Shown here: positions 45,310-54,731 of the stretch, piece after piece
Layout of the letters: each line of letters opens with the position of its first letter
How positions within the stretch are numbered: position 1 is the first letter of the stretch
Source of the DNA: UBA11612 sp963976395
Lineage (GTDB): Bacteria; Pseudomonadota; Alphaproteobacteria; Rhodospirillales; Rhodospirillaceae
Direction of reading: 5' to 3'
Length of the DNA: 64,000 nt
NCBI GenBank assembly: GCA_963976395.1
Contig: CAXBLG010000002.1
Coordinates: 62,001-126,000, forward strand
The notes under the pieces: model-generated
Seen by the model: the letters and a program-made list of their open reading frames with translations, nothing else
What the model was told of the DNA's origin: nothing
Databases searched by the model: none
Position numbers and translations under genes: made by a program

Positions 45310-47121
45310 CTAGACCAGCGCTTTGCCCTCTCCTTCAATTGCGGTGCTCATTTCCGTCTCCGGTCCCAGCAACATATGATTGTGAGGTTTTCCGGATGGA
45401 ATCATCGGATAACAATTTTCTTTTTGGTCAACGCGCACGTCGCAGATCACGGGTTGATTGATTGAGATCATTTCGCGAATGGTGTCATCGACTTTGGCAG
45501 GGTTATCAACGCGCAGTCCGATACAGCCGTAAGCTTCCGCCAACTTCACAAAATCGGGCAATGATTCGGTATAGCTTTGGGAATAGCGACTGCCGTGCAG
45601 CAACTCCTGCCACTGGCGCACCATGCCCATATATTGATTGTTGATAATAAAGATTTTCACCGGCAGGCGGTACTGAACAGCCGTCGAAAGTTCCTGGATA
45701 TTCATCAGGATTGAGGCTTCACCCGCGATATCAACCACCAAAGCATCCGGATGCGCCATTTGAACGCCGACCGCTGCGGGCAAACCGTAGCCCATCGTAC
45801 CAAGCCCGCCGGATGTCATCCAACGATTTGGATGTTCGAAACGGCAGAACTGTGCCGCCCACATCTGATGCTGACCCACTTCGGTCGTGATATACGTTTC
45901 ACGGTCCTTGGTCAGTTCGTGCAAACGCTGAATGGCATACTGCGGTTTAATCACTTTGCCGCGCTGTTCGTAGCGCAAACAGTCGCGCGCGCGCCATCGA
46001 TCGATCTCGCGCCACCACGAATTGAGCGCTTTCTGGTCGGCGCGATACTTCCGCGCTTTCCACACCGCAAGCATCTCTTCCAGGACTGCGGCACAATCCC
46101 CGACAATTCCCACGTCAACAATCACGTTCTTGTTGATGGACGATGGATCAATATCCACGTGGATTTTTTTTGAACCGGGCGAGAAAAATTCAAGATTACC
46201 GGTCACGCGATCATCAAACCGCGCACCGATATTGATCATCACGTCACAGTCATGCATGGCCATATTTGCCTCATACATGCCGTGCATGCCCAACATACCG
46301 AGCCACTGCTTGTCGGCCGCCGGATAAGCCCCAAGACCCATGAGTGTCGAGGTGATGGGTACCCCGGTCAGCTTCACCAACTCTCGCAACAATTTCGATG
46401 CGCGAGGTCCCGAATTGATAACCCCGCCACCGGTGTAAAACAGCGGCTTTTTTGCGCCGGCTATAAGCCGCATCGCGATCTCGATCAAAGCCGGATCGGG
46501 TTTTGTTTGCGGCCGGTAGGTTTTGTGTTGAGCGCGCGACCCTCCACGCGGCGCAGACGAATACTGGCCCTGAGCCATGGCCACATCCTTAGGCACATCG
46601 ACCACCACTGGGCCAGGCCGGCCCGAACGCGCAATGTAAAAGGCTTCATGAATTGTGGAGGCCAACTGATCGACGTCACGCACCAGATAGTTATGCTTTG
46701 TACACGGCCGTGTGATGCCGACCGTATCGGCCTCTTGAAATGCATCATTGCCGATCAGATGAGTTGGAACCTGACCCGTTAGACAAACAATCGGGATTGA
46801 ATCCATCAGCGCGTCAGTCAGCCCGGTAACGGCATTGGTCGCGCCAGGGCCGGAGGTCACGAGAACGCAGCCGACCTTGCCGGTGGACCGCGCGTAGCCT
46901 TCTGCCGCGTGGACCGCGCCTTGCTCATGACGCACAAGCACGTGGCGAATCCGGTTCTGCTTAAAAAGCTCGTCGTAAATCGGGAGCACGGCACCGCCCG
47001 GATACCCGAACACCACATCGACACCCTGCTCCTCCAATGCTTTGAGGATGAGCCGGGCGCCGACATATTTCTGGCCGGATCTAGTATCTGATTTCCGGGT
47101 TCTTGCCGTTCCGGCGGCCAT
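45310..47121 (-). CDS. ilvB: Acetolactate synthase large subunit
   Basis: Thiamine-diphosphate enzyme condensing pyruvate units, ~603 residues. The catalytic Glu is in VVFGYPGGAVLPIYDEL...VRHEQGAVHAAEGYAR; TPP/Mg2+ site is VVDIAGEASILMNIQELSTA...INNQYMGMVRQWQ; FAD-binding segment VTGNLEFFSPGSKKI-type is present. The frame extends to 47187; the Met at 47121 was preferred, with low certainty. First gene of ilvB-ilvN-ilvC. Confidence 0.95.
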   Translation of the reverse strand: MAAGTARTRKSDTRSGQKYVGARLILKALEEQGVDVVFGYPGGAVLPIYDELFKQNRIRHVLVRHEQGAVHAAEGYARSTGKVGCVLVTSGPGATNAVTGLTDALMDSIPIVCLTGQVPTHLIGNDAFQEADTVGITRPCTKHNYLVRDVDQLASTIHEAFYIARSGRPGPVVVDVPKDVAMAQGQYSSAPRGGSRAQHKTYRPQTKPDPALIEIAMRLIAGAKKPLFYTGGGVINSGPRASKLLRELVKLTGVPITSTLMGLGAYPAADKQWLGMLGMHGMYEANMAMHDCDVMINIGARFDDRVTGNLEFFSPGSKKIHVDIDPSSINKNVIVDVGIVGDCAAVLEEMLAVWKARKYRADQKALNSWWREIDRWRARDCLRYEQRGKVIKPQYAIQRLHELTKDRETYITTEVGQHQMWAAQFCRFEHPNRWMTSGGLGTMGYGLPAAVGVQMAHPDALVVDIAGEASILMNIQELSTAVQYRLPVKIFIINNQYMGMVRQWQELLHGSRYSQSYTESLPDFVKLAEAYGCIGLRVDNPAKVDDTIREMISINQPVICDVRVDQKENCYPMIPSGKPHNHMLLGPETEMSTAIEGEGKALV

Positions 47122-47221
47122 AACCGTTTTCCCAATCCCATGTGCGTGTGCCGCTGGCCAAAGCCACGGAAATGGCGGCTTAGCCATGTAAGAAGCGGCG
47201 CAAACTAGTGGCGCAGGGTAG

Positions 47222-48160
47222 TTAGGTCAACACCCAATGACGAATATTTGACAATATTTCTTCAGTTTTTCTTTCCGAATATTGCGTACTAATTGACAAA
47301 CTAGCATTAAACTGACCTTTGAACCACGTGACTTGGCGCTTAGCGTAGTGCCGCGTCACGGCCTGCGCGGCCGCAATTGCCTCATTTAATGTAGCCGCAC
47401 CCGACAGATAGGATGCAAGCTCCCGGGCGCCGAGCATCTTCATAACAGGCATATCCAGTGACCCACCGGAATCCAAAAACACCCGAAGTTCTTCAACCAC
47501 ACCGGACTCAACCATCTGATGAAACCGAGCGTCACAAGCCCCATACAGAGCCGCACGCTCCGGCACTGTCACAATGGAATAGTACGTGGCGCTTAGCGGC
47601 GGCGATGTCGGCGTAGTTTGCCAGACGCTCAAGGACGTTCCTGTAGCTTCAATAACATCCCAAGCGCGGAGGAGCCTGTGGGTATCGCCCGGCGCCAGTC
47701 GTTCAGCGATTTTTGGGTCGCGCTCGTTCAACCGCCCATGAAATGCTACATGGCCGATTTCAGCCAGGAGGGCTTCCGAGGAGGCATGGATTTCGGCCGG
47801 AATCATCGGGATATTGATGAGCCCTTCCATAAGCGCCCGTAGATATAAGCCCGTCCCTCCAACGACGACGGGTAGGAGCCCCGCGTTAACAGCTTCAGTT
47901 ATTTCTCTTGCGGCTTTTTCCGCCCACTCGGCCGCCGACCCGGTATCCTTCGGGCCGAGGTCGCCGAACAGCTTATGCGGAACGCCTGCCATATCTGCAG
48001 GAGTTGGCCGCGCCGAGAGAATAGGAAGATCGCGATACCGCTGCTGACTGTCCGCATTAATGACAATGCCGCTCAAAGCGTCCGCGATTTTTACCGCCAA
48101 TCGCGACTTGCCGGTCGCGGTCGGGCCCGCGACGATAACCACATGTGGCGCGGCGCTCAA
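47222..48160 (-). CDS. miaA: tRNA dimethylallyltransferase MiaA
   Basis: Adds the isopentenyl group to A37 of tRNAs reading UNN codons. The P-loop GPTATGKSRLAVKIA, INADSQQRYRDLPILSARP, VVVGGTGLYLRALMEG and the C-terminal RHYAKRQVTWFKGQF are hallmark motifs. 312 residues, normal length. Seven bases after the DUF1015 gene and ~100 bases before ilvB on the same strand. Confidence 0.96.
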   Translation of the reverse strand: MSAAPHVVIVAGPTATGKSRLAVKIADALSGIVINADSQQRYRDLPILSARPTPADMAGVPHKLFGDLGPKDTGSAAEWAEKAAREITEAVNAGLLPVVVGGTGLYLRALMEGLINIPMIPAEIHASSEALLAEIGHVAFHGRLNERDPKIAERLAPGDTHRLLRAWDVIEATGTSLSVWQTTPTSPPLSATYYSIVTVPERAALYGACDARFHQMVESGVVEELRVFLDSGGSLDMPVMKMLGARELASYLSGAATLNEAIAAAQAVTRHYAKRQVTWFKGQFNASLSISTQYSERKTEEILSNIRHWVLT

Positions 48161-48167
48161 ACCCGCG

Positions 48168-49403
48168 TCAGTCGAGGACGTGGCTGACGAGACCGTCCGC
48201 CAGCTTCGGCTCGAACCATGTGGATTTAGGGGGCATCACCTTGTCCGCATCAGCGACGGCTATGAGTTGCTCCATGCTTGTCGGAAAAAGAGCAAAAGCC
48301 GCCTTCATTTCTCCCGAGTTCACCCGCCGCTCTAATTCGCCCAAACCGCGAATGCCGCCAACAAAATCAATACGCTTGTCCCGGCGAGGATCATCAATCT
48401 TCAGGATAGGGCTGATGAGATTGTCTTGAAGCAAGCTGACATCAAGGCGCGCAACGGGATCAGTCTGCGGCACAAACTGAGGCAGAATCTCCAGCCGATA
48501 CCAGGCCCCGGCCAAATACATTCCATAGCGACCCGGACCGTCGGGCTTCACCTGACCCGCCGCCTTTTCAACAGTAAAACGCTCTTCCACTTTTGCCAGA
48601 AAATCGGCATCGGTTAGGCCGCCGAGGTCGCGAACCACGCGGTTGTAATCGAAAATGCGGGTCTGATCGTGGGAGAACGCAACCGTCAGAAAATACTCGT
48701 GACTGTCTGTCTGAGGTTGAGAACCGCGCCGCGCAGCTGCGACCCGAGATGCTGCAGCTGAACGATGGTGACCGTCGGCTATATAAAGCGCGTCCATTCC
48801 GTCTACCAATTGCGTCAAACGACCGACATCGTCCGGCTCGTTCATGATCCAGATTGTATGAACGATACCGTCATCGGCCGTCACCTCGTACAAAGGCGCG
48901 CCGGTTGTGACCCCGGCGACAAGATCATCAACATTCTTGTCTGCCTTGTAGGCAAGAAGCACGGGTCCGGTCTGCGCGTTGAGCGCGTCGATCTGGCGAA
49001 CCCGGTCGTCTTCCTTGTCCGGCCGGGTGAATTCGTGCTTGCGAACACGATTGGCATCATAAGCTGACACCGACGCAACAGCGACGATCCCTGTTTGGGT
49101 ATGAGCCCCCATGCGCAAACGGTAGATGTAATACACGGGGGTCTCGTCACGGATCAGGACACCGTCCGCCACCAACTTCGCGAGGTTTTCGGCGCCCTTA
49201 GCATACACCTCGGGGGAGAAAGGATCAGTACCCGGCGGAAGATCAATTTCCGGCTTTGAGATGTGCAAAAAGCTATAGGGCTTGCCGGCGACACGCTCGC
49301 GGGCTTCTTCCGTGTTAAGGACATCATAGGGTGGAGCCGCAACATCAGCGGCCTTTTCCGGCATCGGCCTGAGCCCTCTGAAAGGTCGAATAAGAGTTTT
49401 CAT
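48168..49403 (-). CDS. DUF1015 family protein
   Basis: A 411-residue soluble protein of the DUF1015 family, known from many bacteria and linked by gene context to serine metabolism, but of unproven function. Typical stretches: LIRPFRGLRPMPEKAADVAA, PPYDVLNTEEARERV, YYIYRLRMG and ALYIADGHHRSAAASRVAA. Start taken at MKTLIRPFRG; the frame is open 23 codons more. Likely co-transcribed with miaA (gap 7 bases). Confidence 0.9.
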   Translation of the reverse strand: MKTLIRPFRGLRPMPEKAADVAAPPYDVLNTEEARERVAGKPYSFLHISKPEIDLPPGTDPFSPEVYAKGAENLAKLVADGVLIRDETPVYYIYRLRMGAHTQTGIVAVASVSAYDANRVRKHEFTRPDKEDDRVRQIDALNAQTGPVLLAYKADKNVDDLVAGVTTGAPLYEVTADDGIVHTIWIMNEPDDVGRLTQLVDGMDALYIADGHHRSAAASRVAAARRGSQPQTDSHEYFLTVAFSHDQTRIFDYNRVVRDLGGLTDADFLAKVEERFTVEKAAGQVKPDGPGRYGMYLAGAWYRLEILPQFVPQTDPVARLDVSLLQDNLISPILKIDDPRRDKRIDFVGGIRGLGELERRVNSGEMKAAFALFPTSMEQLIAVADADKVMPPKSTWFEPKLADGLVSHVLD

Positions 49404-49617
49404 GGGCCGTCTCCGTGTGGTCGGATTTGCGAGGTTTTGCGGGTGTTTAGCCTCTGGACGCGTGAGTCGCAACGTGGAAACCCGAGAACCCGTTATTTAG
49501 CTGTCCTGCGCCCTTACTTGGAACGCGATACATCTTTAACAAAAATGCAGTTGCGATACTGAAACCTATGGTTATGTTTTCAGGATATTGGTTCGCTCGT
49601 TGGGAGAAATAATAAAA

Positions 49618-49911
49618 ATGGCTAAGAGTAAATCGGAAATCCTCAACGATTTTCAGGACTTTATGGGCCGTCACGGCGGAAATTACAAAGAATGGTATGT
49701 GGGCAGCGCTGCCGACCCCAAAGCTCAGCTTTTCAACGTTCATAAGTTTAAGAAAGGCGACAAAGGTCTGTTTCGTCAGGCGGTATCGGAAATTCAGGCC
49801 GCCGAGATTGCTGAATTTTTCACCAACCTCGGCGCTAAAGGCAACGACGGCGTCACCCGTGACGCGGACTTCGTCTATGCGTACAAGCGCTCATCACACA
49901 CTAAGCCCTGA
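49618..49911 (+). CDS. Hypothetical small protein
   Basis: A 97-residue soluble protein starting MAKSKSEILNDFQDFMGRHG, with a GGGAG ribosome binding site 11 bases upstream. Charged, mixed alpha/beta; GLFRQAVSEIQAAEIAEFFTNL-type helices dominate the middle (written here in part). No family recognised, no signal peptide. It diverges from the DUF1015 gene and converges with pepA. Confidence 0.7.
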   Translation: MAKSKSEILNDFQDFMGRHGGNYKEWYVGSAADPKAQLFNVHKFKKGDKGLFRQAVSEIQAAEIAEFFTNLGAKGNDGVTRDADFVYAYKRSSHTKP

Positions 49912-49939
49912 GCATAGAATCCCGCCTAGACGCTAAACT

Positions 49940-51427
49940 TTATCCTTCGCAGTTGTCGGCAATAAACCGGTTCAACAGCCTCACGCCAAATCCGGTGCTG
50001 CCTGGATCCGACAGAACGGTCCCCTTCTCGTTCCACACGACGCCGGCGATATCCAAATGCGCCCAGCGCGTATCTTTCACAAACCGCTGCAGGAATTGTG
50101 CAGCGGTGATGCTGCCCGCTCTTGGACCACCAATGTTTTTCATGTCGGCAATAAGTGAGCGAAGTTCCTTGTCGTATTCTTCACCCATGGGAAATCGCCA
50201 AAGCCGCTCATCCGCCGTTTGACCGGCTGCGGTTAACTGCGCAGCCAGATCATCATCATTCGCGAACAATCCGGCGTAATGATTGGACAATGCAGCGATC
50301 ACCGCACCGGTCAGAGTCGCAAGATCAATCATGGTCTTCGGCTTGAAGCGCTCTTGCGCGTACCACAGCACATCAGCCAGCACGAGCCGCCCCTCAGCGT
50401 CGGTATTTTGCACCTCGATGGTTTGGCCGGACATGGATGTGACCACATCGCCCGGACGCTGCGCGGCGCCGTCCGGCATATTCTCTACAAGACCGCACAA
50501 GCCAACAACATTCACCTTTGCTTTGCGCTTAGCCAAGGCGCACATTAGTCCGGCGACGACACCTGCACCGCCCATATCCCACTTCATGTCCCACATACCG
50601 CTCGGCGGTTTCAGGCTGATACCACCGGTATCGAAGCACACGCCCTTGCCCACGATCGCAATTGGAGGAGCTTTTTTATTCTTAGCGCCCTCCCAGCGCA
50701 TAACCACCAACTGAGATTCCCGCGCCGAACCATCGCCAACACCAAGCAAAGCGCCCATGCCAAGCTTGCGCATGGCGGCTTCGCCCAAAATCTCAACTTT
50801 CACGCCGTCTTTCGCCAGGGCTTTGGTGCGCGCCGCAAATGAGGCCGGATAAATCACATTGGCGGGCTCGGAAATAAGATCGCGTGTGAAGAAGATGCCG
50901 TCCACTACCGCTGAGACTGAGGCAAAACTCGTCTTGGCGCTCGCCGAAGCCGCGCACTGAACCACCAAGGTCTTCAGCTTGGGTTTCTCGTCCTTGCCTT
51001 CTTTCGTTCGGTACTTGTCGAAACGATAGGATCGGATTCGAACGCCACCCGCAATATGTGCAGCCAGCACACCTTCACCGGCTGCCGCGCCACCCAGGAC
51101 GTCTAAAACAATTGTTGCCGACGGTTCTTTCGCAACGGATTTATAGACAACGGCACCAACCCGTTCGGCGGCTGTTTCGCTTAAAGACTTCAGATCACCT
51201 AAACCGACGAGAACCACCTTATCCAACTTTGTTCCGCCGGGTGCGAGAATCTCGAGAGTTTGCTCCTTCTTCCCTTTGAAGGAAGCCGCTTTCATGGCCC
51301 GACTCAAAGAGCCGTTCGCGCGCTTATCCAGTTTAACCGCCTCCGGACCAAGCTTTCCGTTGTCGGTCACGCCGAAAACAAGGGCGCCTTGGGGTGGAAC
51401 AGAGATTTTTGCGAAAGATATTTTCAT
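49940..51427 (-). CDS. pepA: Leucyl aminopeptidase (M17)
   Basis: Cytosolic dizinc/manganese aminopeptidase, 495 residues. The metal and catalytic residues are in VGKGVCFDTGGISLKP, MKWDMGGAG and the family signature NTDAEGRLVLAD; the bicarbonate-site Arg is in the last. In many alphaproteobacteria pepA neighbours lptF-lptG; here it is ~8 kb away and separated by oxidoreductase genes. Confidence 0.96.
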   Translation of the reverse strand: MKISFAKISVPPQGALVFGVTDNGKLGPEAVKLDKRANGSLSRAMKAASFKGKKEQTLEILAPGGTKLDKVVLVGLGDLKSLSETAAERVGAVVYKSVAKEPSATIVLDVLGGAAAGEGVLAAHIAGGVRIRSYRFDKYRTKEGKDEKPKLKTLVVQCAASASAKTSFASVSAVVDGIFFTRDLISEPANVIYPASFAARTKALAKDGVKVEILGEAAMRKLGMGALLGVGDGSARESQLVVMRWEGAKNKKAPPIAIVGKGVCFDTGGISLKPPSGMWDMKWDMGGAGVVAGLMCALAKRKAKVNVVGLCGLVENMPDGAAQRPGDVVTSMSGQTIEVQNTDAEGRLVLADVLWYAQERFKPKTMIDLATLTGAVIAALSNHYAGLFANDDDLAAQLTAAGQTADERLWRFPMGEEYDKELRSLIADMKNIGGPRAGSITAAQFLQRFVKDTRWAHLDIAGVVWNEKGTVLSDPGSTGFGVRLLNRFIADNCEG

Positions 51428-51600
51428 GTGAGTCCCTTAGCGAAAATGACCGGGGTACAAAGCCGGGAAATACTGGATGTAGGGATAGCGTATGTAGGCC
51501 TAACACGCGAATCAACACCTCACCGTGCAATGGCCCAGCCCTAGACAAAAGGTCGGCGCACGTTATGTTTCGGGAACAGACCAAGGGCGAGGACAAAGCG

Positions 51601-53931
51601 ATGGGCAAATTTGGCGTCGGACAATCCATACGGCGGGTTGAGGATCAACGGTTTTTGACCGGTACCGGCCGGTATACAGACGATATATCAGTTCCCGGAC
51701 AGGTTTTCCTTTATGTGCTGCGCTCCTCGCATGCCCATGCCGACATTGTCACCCTGGACGTCTCACCAGCAAAAAAAGCGCCCGGCGTTATCGGTGTTCT
51801 CACCGCAGCGGACTTGGGAGCACTTAATGTTGGCTCCATTCCCGTAGAGTTCATTCCGCCCGACAGGGACGGCAACATGCCCAAACCGCCGGTGCGTCCG
51901 GTCTTGGCAGAGGGCCGCGTGCGTTATGTAGGCGAACCCGTCGCAGCGATCATCGCCGAAACCCTGGCCCAGGCCAAAGACGCCGCCGAACTGATCGAAG
52001 TCGATTACAAAGATATCGCACCCGTATCCAAACCTGCTGAAGCTGTCAAAACAGGAGCGCCGGTTCTTCATGCCGAAGCCCCCGGCAACGTGCTTGTCCA
52101 CTGGCATATGGGTGACAAAGCTCAAACCGACGATGCTTTCGCCAAGGCCGAGAAAGTTATCTCTATTGATGTGATTAATCACCGCATGGTGCCAACAGCT
52201 CTGGAACCGCGGGGCGCTATCGCTCAGTACGATCCGGCGACAGAACGCTACACCCTGACCCAAGGGTGCCAAAACACCCACAAGCTAAAAGAATGGGCAG
52301 CGAAGACTCTTCAGATTGATCAGCAGAAAATCCGCGTTCTCTGTGACGATGTCGGCGGCGGATTCGGCATGCGCTACTTTTTCTTCAACGAACCCGCGTT
52401 ATGCATGATCGCCTCTAAGGTCTTCGCAAAACCCGTTAAATGGACCGCCGACCGCTCGGAGAGTTTTCTCGCCGATGGTCATGGCCGAGATCAAGTGAAC
52501 CACGCGGAGCTTGCCGTGGATAAGGATGGCACGTTCCGGGCCATTCGCGTTTCATCTCTCGCTAATCTAGGCGCCTATCTCTCACAGTTCGGCGCGATGG
52601 TTCCGACAGTGGCGGGCTGCGGCATGCTGGGGGGCGCTTACCGGATCGGCGCCGCCTGTGTTGACGTAAAAATCGTATTCACCAACACCGCGCCCGTTGA
52701 CGCCTACCGGGGTGCAGGCCGCCCCGAGGCGGCCTACTTGGTCGAACGCCTTGTGGAAAAAGCCGCGCGAGAACTCGGCATGTCTTCCGTGGAGTTGCGC
52801 CGCAAGAACCTCATCCGGGCCGATGAATTTCCATACAAGACCGCCCTGGGACCGGTTTACGATTCCGGCCGCTACGAAGAGCTTATGAATGCCGCCCTAA
52901 AACGCGCCGATGCCGCCGGATTTGAAGCGCGGCGCGCCGAGGCCAAAAAGCACGGTAAGTTACGCGGACTTGGTGTCAGCTACTACGTGGAAGCCTGTTC
53001 CGGCGGAAATCACGAAACGCCGAAAATGTTCTTCGACAAGGACGGACGACTCACCATTTTGATCGGCACTCAGTCTACCGGTCAGGGCCACGAAACAGTT
53101 TACGGCACCGTAGCTGCAGAAGCCTTCGGCATTCCTTTAGACCAAATTACGGTGAAGCAGGGCGACACGGATCTAATTCCCACCGGTTTCGGTACGGGCG
53201 GCTCCCGCTCTGTTCCGATTGGCGGAAGCGCGGTTATGAAAGTATCGCTGACCATGATCGAACAGGGCAAAGCTATTGCCGCCGATCTACTGGAAGCCTC
53301 TGCGGTCGATATAGAATACGAGAATGGCGCTTACAAAATCGCAGGGACAGACCGCAGCGTCAGCCTCAGAGAGGTAATTGCAGCATCGTTCGACGACAGC
53401 AAACGCCCTGAAGGAAAAGAGCCCGGCCTCTGCGAGAGTGAACGCTATAAACCGGAAGGCAACACCTTCCCCAACGGATGCCATGTTTGTGAAATCGATA
53501 TTGACGAAGAAACCGGGATTATCTCTTTTGTCAAATACACAATCCAAGACGACCTCGGCTATGCGATGAACCCATTGTTGATGGAAGGACAAATCATCGG
53601 CGGCGCGGTTCAAGGTCTAGGCCAAGCGCTTTTCGAAGAAGCTGTGTATGACGACGCAGGTCAGTTAGTGACCGGATCTTTCATGGACTACACCATGCCG
53701 CGCGCCGACACCTCGCCCGCCATGGACTTTGCCTACACCGAAGTCCCGACGACCCGAAATGCGCTCGGCATTAAAGGAGCCGGCGAAGCCGGCACCATCG
53801 GAGCCACACCCGCCGTTGCAAACGCGGTCGCCGACGCCCTATCGGCCATCGGCGTCGGTCATCTCGACATGCCCTTTACACCGCTGAAAGTTTGGCAGGC
53901 TATTCAATCAGCTAAGAGCCGAGCGGCATGA
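51601..53931 (+). CDS. Xanthine dehydrogenase-family molybdopterin-binding subunit (orphan)
   Basis: A 776-residue large subunit of the molybdenum hydroxylase family (from MGKFGVGQSIRRVEDQRFLT; GAGG ribosome binding site). Mo-pterin contacts: DDVGGGFGMRYFF, AYRGAGRPEAAYLVERLV, QSTGQGHETVYG, and the catalytic Glu in GIKGAGEAGTIGATPA. The AYRGAGRPE loop marks it as form II-like, not a true CO dehydrogenase (no AYxCSFR). The FAD and 2Fe-2S subunits are absent from the window. Its stop overlaps the cysQ start (ATGA). Substrate unknown. Confidence 0.92.
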   Translation: MGKFGVGQSIRRVEDQRFLTGTGRYTDDISVPGQVFLYVLRSSHAHADIVTLDVSPAKKAPGVIGVLTAADLGALNVGSIPVEFIPPDRDGNMPKPPVRPVLAEGRVRYVGEPVAAIIAETLAQAKDAAELIEVDYKDIAPVSKPAEAVKTGAPVLHAEAPGNVLVHWHMGDKAQTDDAFAKAEKVISIDVINHRMVPTALEPRGAIAQYDPATERYTLTQGCQNTHKLKEWAAKTLQIDQQKIRVLCDDVGGGFGMRYFFFNEPALCMIASKVFAKPVKWTADRSESFLADGHGRDQVNHAELAVDKDGTFRAIRVSSLANLGAYLSQFGAMVPTVAGCGMLGGAYRIGAACVDVKIVFTNTAPVDAYRGAGRPEAAYLVERLVEKAARELGMSSVELRRKNLIRADEFPYKTALGPVYDSGRYEELMNAALKRADAAGFEARRAEAKKHGKLRGLGVSYYVEACSGGNHETPKMFFDKDGRLTILIGTQSTGQGHETVYGTVAAEAFGIPLDQITVKQGDTDLIPTGFGTGGSRSVPIGGSAVMKVSLTMIEQGKAIAADLLEASAVDIEYENGAYKIAGTDRSVSLREVIAASFDDSKRPEGKEPGLCESERYKPEGNTFPNGCHVCEIDIDEETGIISFVKYTIQDDLGYAMNPLLMEGQIIGGAVQGLGQALFEEAVYDDAGQLVTGSFMDYTMPRADTSPAMDFAYTEVPTTRNALGIKGAGEAGTIGATPAVANAVADALSAIGVGHLDMPFTPLKVWQAIQSAKSRAA

Positions 53932-54731
53932 CAACCCCTCAGCCCGGTTTTTCGCTTCTCTCCACCTGGGCCGATCAACTGCGTCCAATTGCCGAAGCCG
54001 CGGGACGGGCGATACTTGACGTTCGCGCCCGGGGTTTCGATGTGGATAAAAAAACCGACGCCTCGCCGGTGACCGAAGCTGACCGGGTTGCCGAGGGCAT
54101 AGTAGTTGCCGAACTTGAGAAACTCTCACCGGCCTTTCCCATTATTGCGGAAGAAAAAGTGTCGGCAGGAGACATCCCCGAGATCAACGGCTCAGCCTTT
54201 TGGCTGGTTGACGCCTTAGACGGCACCAAGGAATTCATAAAGAACGGCGCCGACTTCACCGTCAACATCGCCCTGGTTTACGACGGAGTTCCAATTTTCG
54301 GAATTGTGCACGCCCCCGCGCGTAATGAAACCTTCGTGGGAGTCGTTGACCCAAACGGCTCAGACCGGCGCGCCGAGGTGTGGCGTGACGGCAAGGCGTC
54401 GCCGATCTCAGTTCGGACGCGCCCGCCAAAAGTTGTTGTCGCCGGCAGCCGGTCTCACGAAGTCGCCGATGAAATGGATGCGTTTTTATCTAACTATGAG
54501 GTGAGTGACCGCGTTGTTATCGGCTCGTCGCTTAAGTTTTGCCTTGTGGCGGAAGGACTTGCTGATTTCTACCCGCGCTTCGGCCCAACCTGCGAATGGG
54601 ATACCGGCGCGGGACATGCGGTGTTGCGAGCTGCCGGGGGTCGGGTTCACACCTTCGATGGCGCCGAGTTGCCTTACAAAAAAGCCCCAAGCTTTTTGAA
54701 CGGCAAGTTCCTGGCCGACGGAGGCCCGTGA
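53928..54731 (+). CDS. cysQ: 3'(2'),5'-bisphosphate nucleotidase CysQ
   Basis: Inositol-monophosphatase-fold enzyme that hydrolyses PAP, a byproduct of sulfate assimilation. Metal-binding motifs: ASPVTEADRVAE, IIAEE and WLVDALDGTKEFIKNGADFT (the WxxDPxDGT-type motif with Ala in place of Pro), plus GAGHAVLRAAGG near the end. 267 residues. It overlaps the upstream oxidoreductase gene by ATGA and the downstream Sua5 gene by GTGA. Confidence 0.93.
   Translation: MTTPQPGFSLLSTWADQLRPIAEAAGRAILDVRARGFDVDKKTDASPVTEADRVAEGIVVAELEKLSPAFPIIAEEKVSAGDIPEINGSAFWLVDALDGTKEFIKNGADFTVNIALVYDGVPIFGIVHAPARNETFVGVVDPNGSDRRAEVWRDGKASPISVRTRPPKVVVAGSRSHEVADEMDAFLSNYEVSDRVVIGSSLKFCLVAEGLADFYPRFGPTCEWDTGAGHAVLRAAGGRVHTFDGAELPYKKAPSFLNGKFLADGGP

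Noticed and set aside
51394..51600. 69-codon N-terminal extension of the molybdopterin subunit
   Set aside because: It runs antisense into the pepA start; the ATG at 51601 has a good ribosome binding site and the family N-terminus.
54596..54727. 44-codon N-terminal extension of the Sua5-type protein
   Set aside because: It overlaps cysQ in another frame; the GTG overlapping the cysQ stop gives the standard N-terminus.
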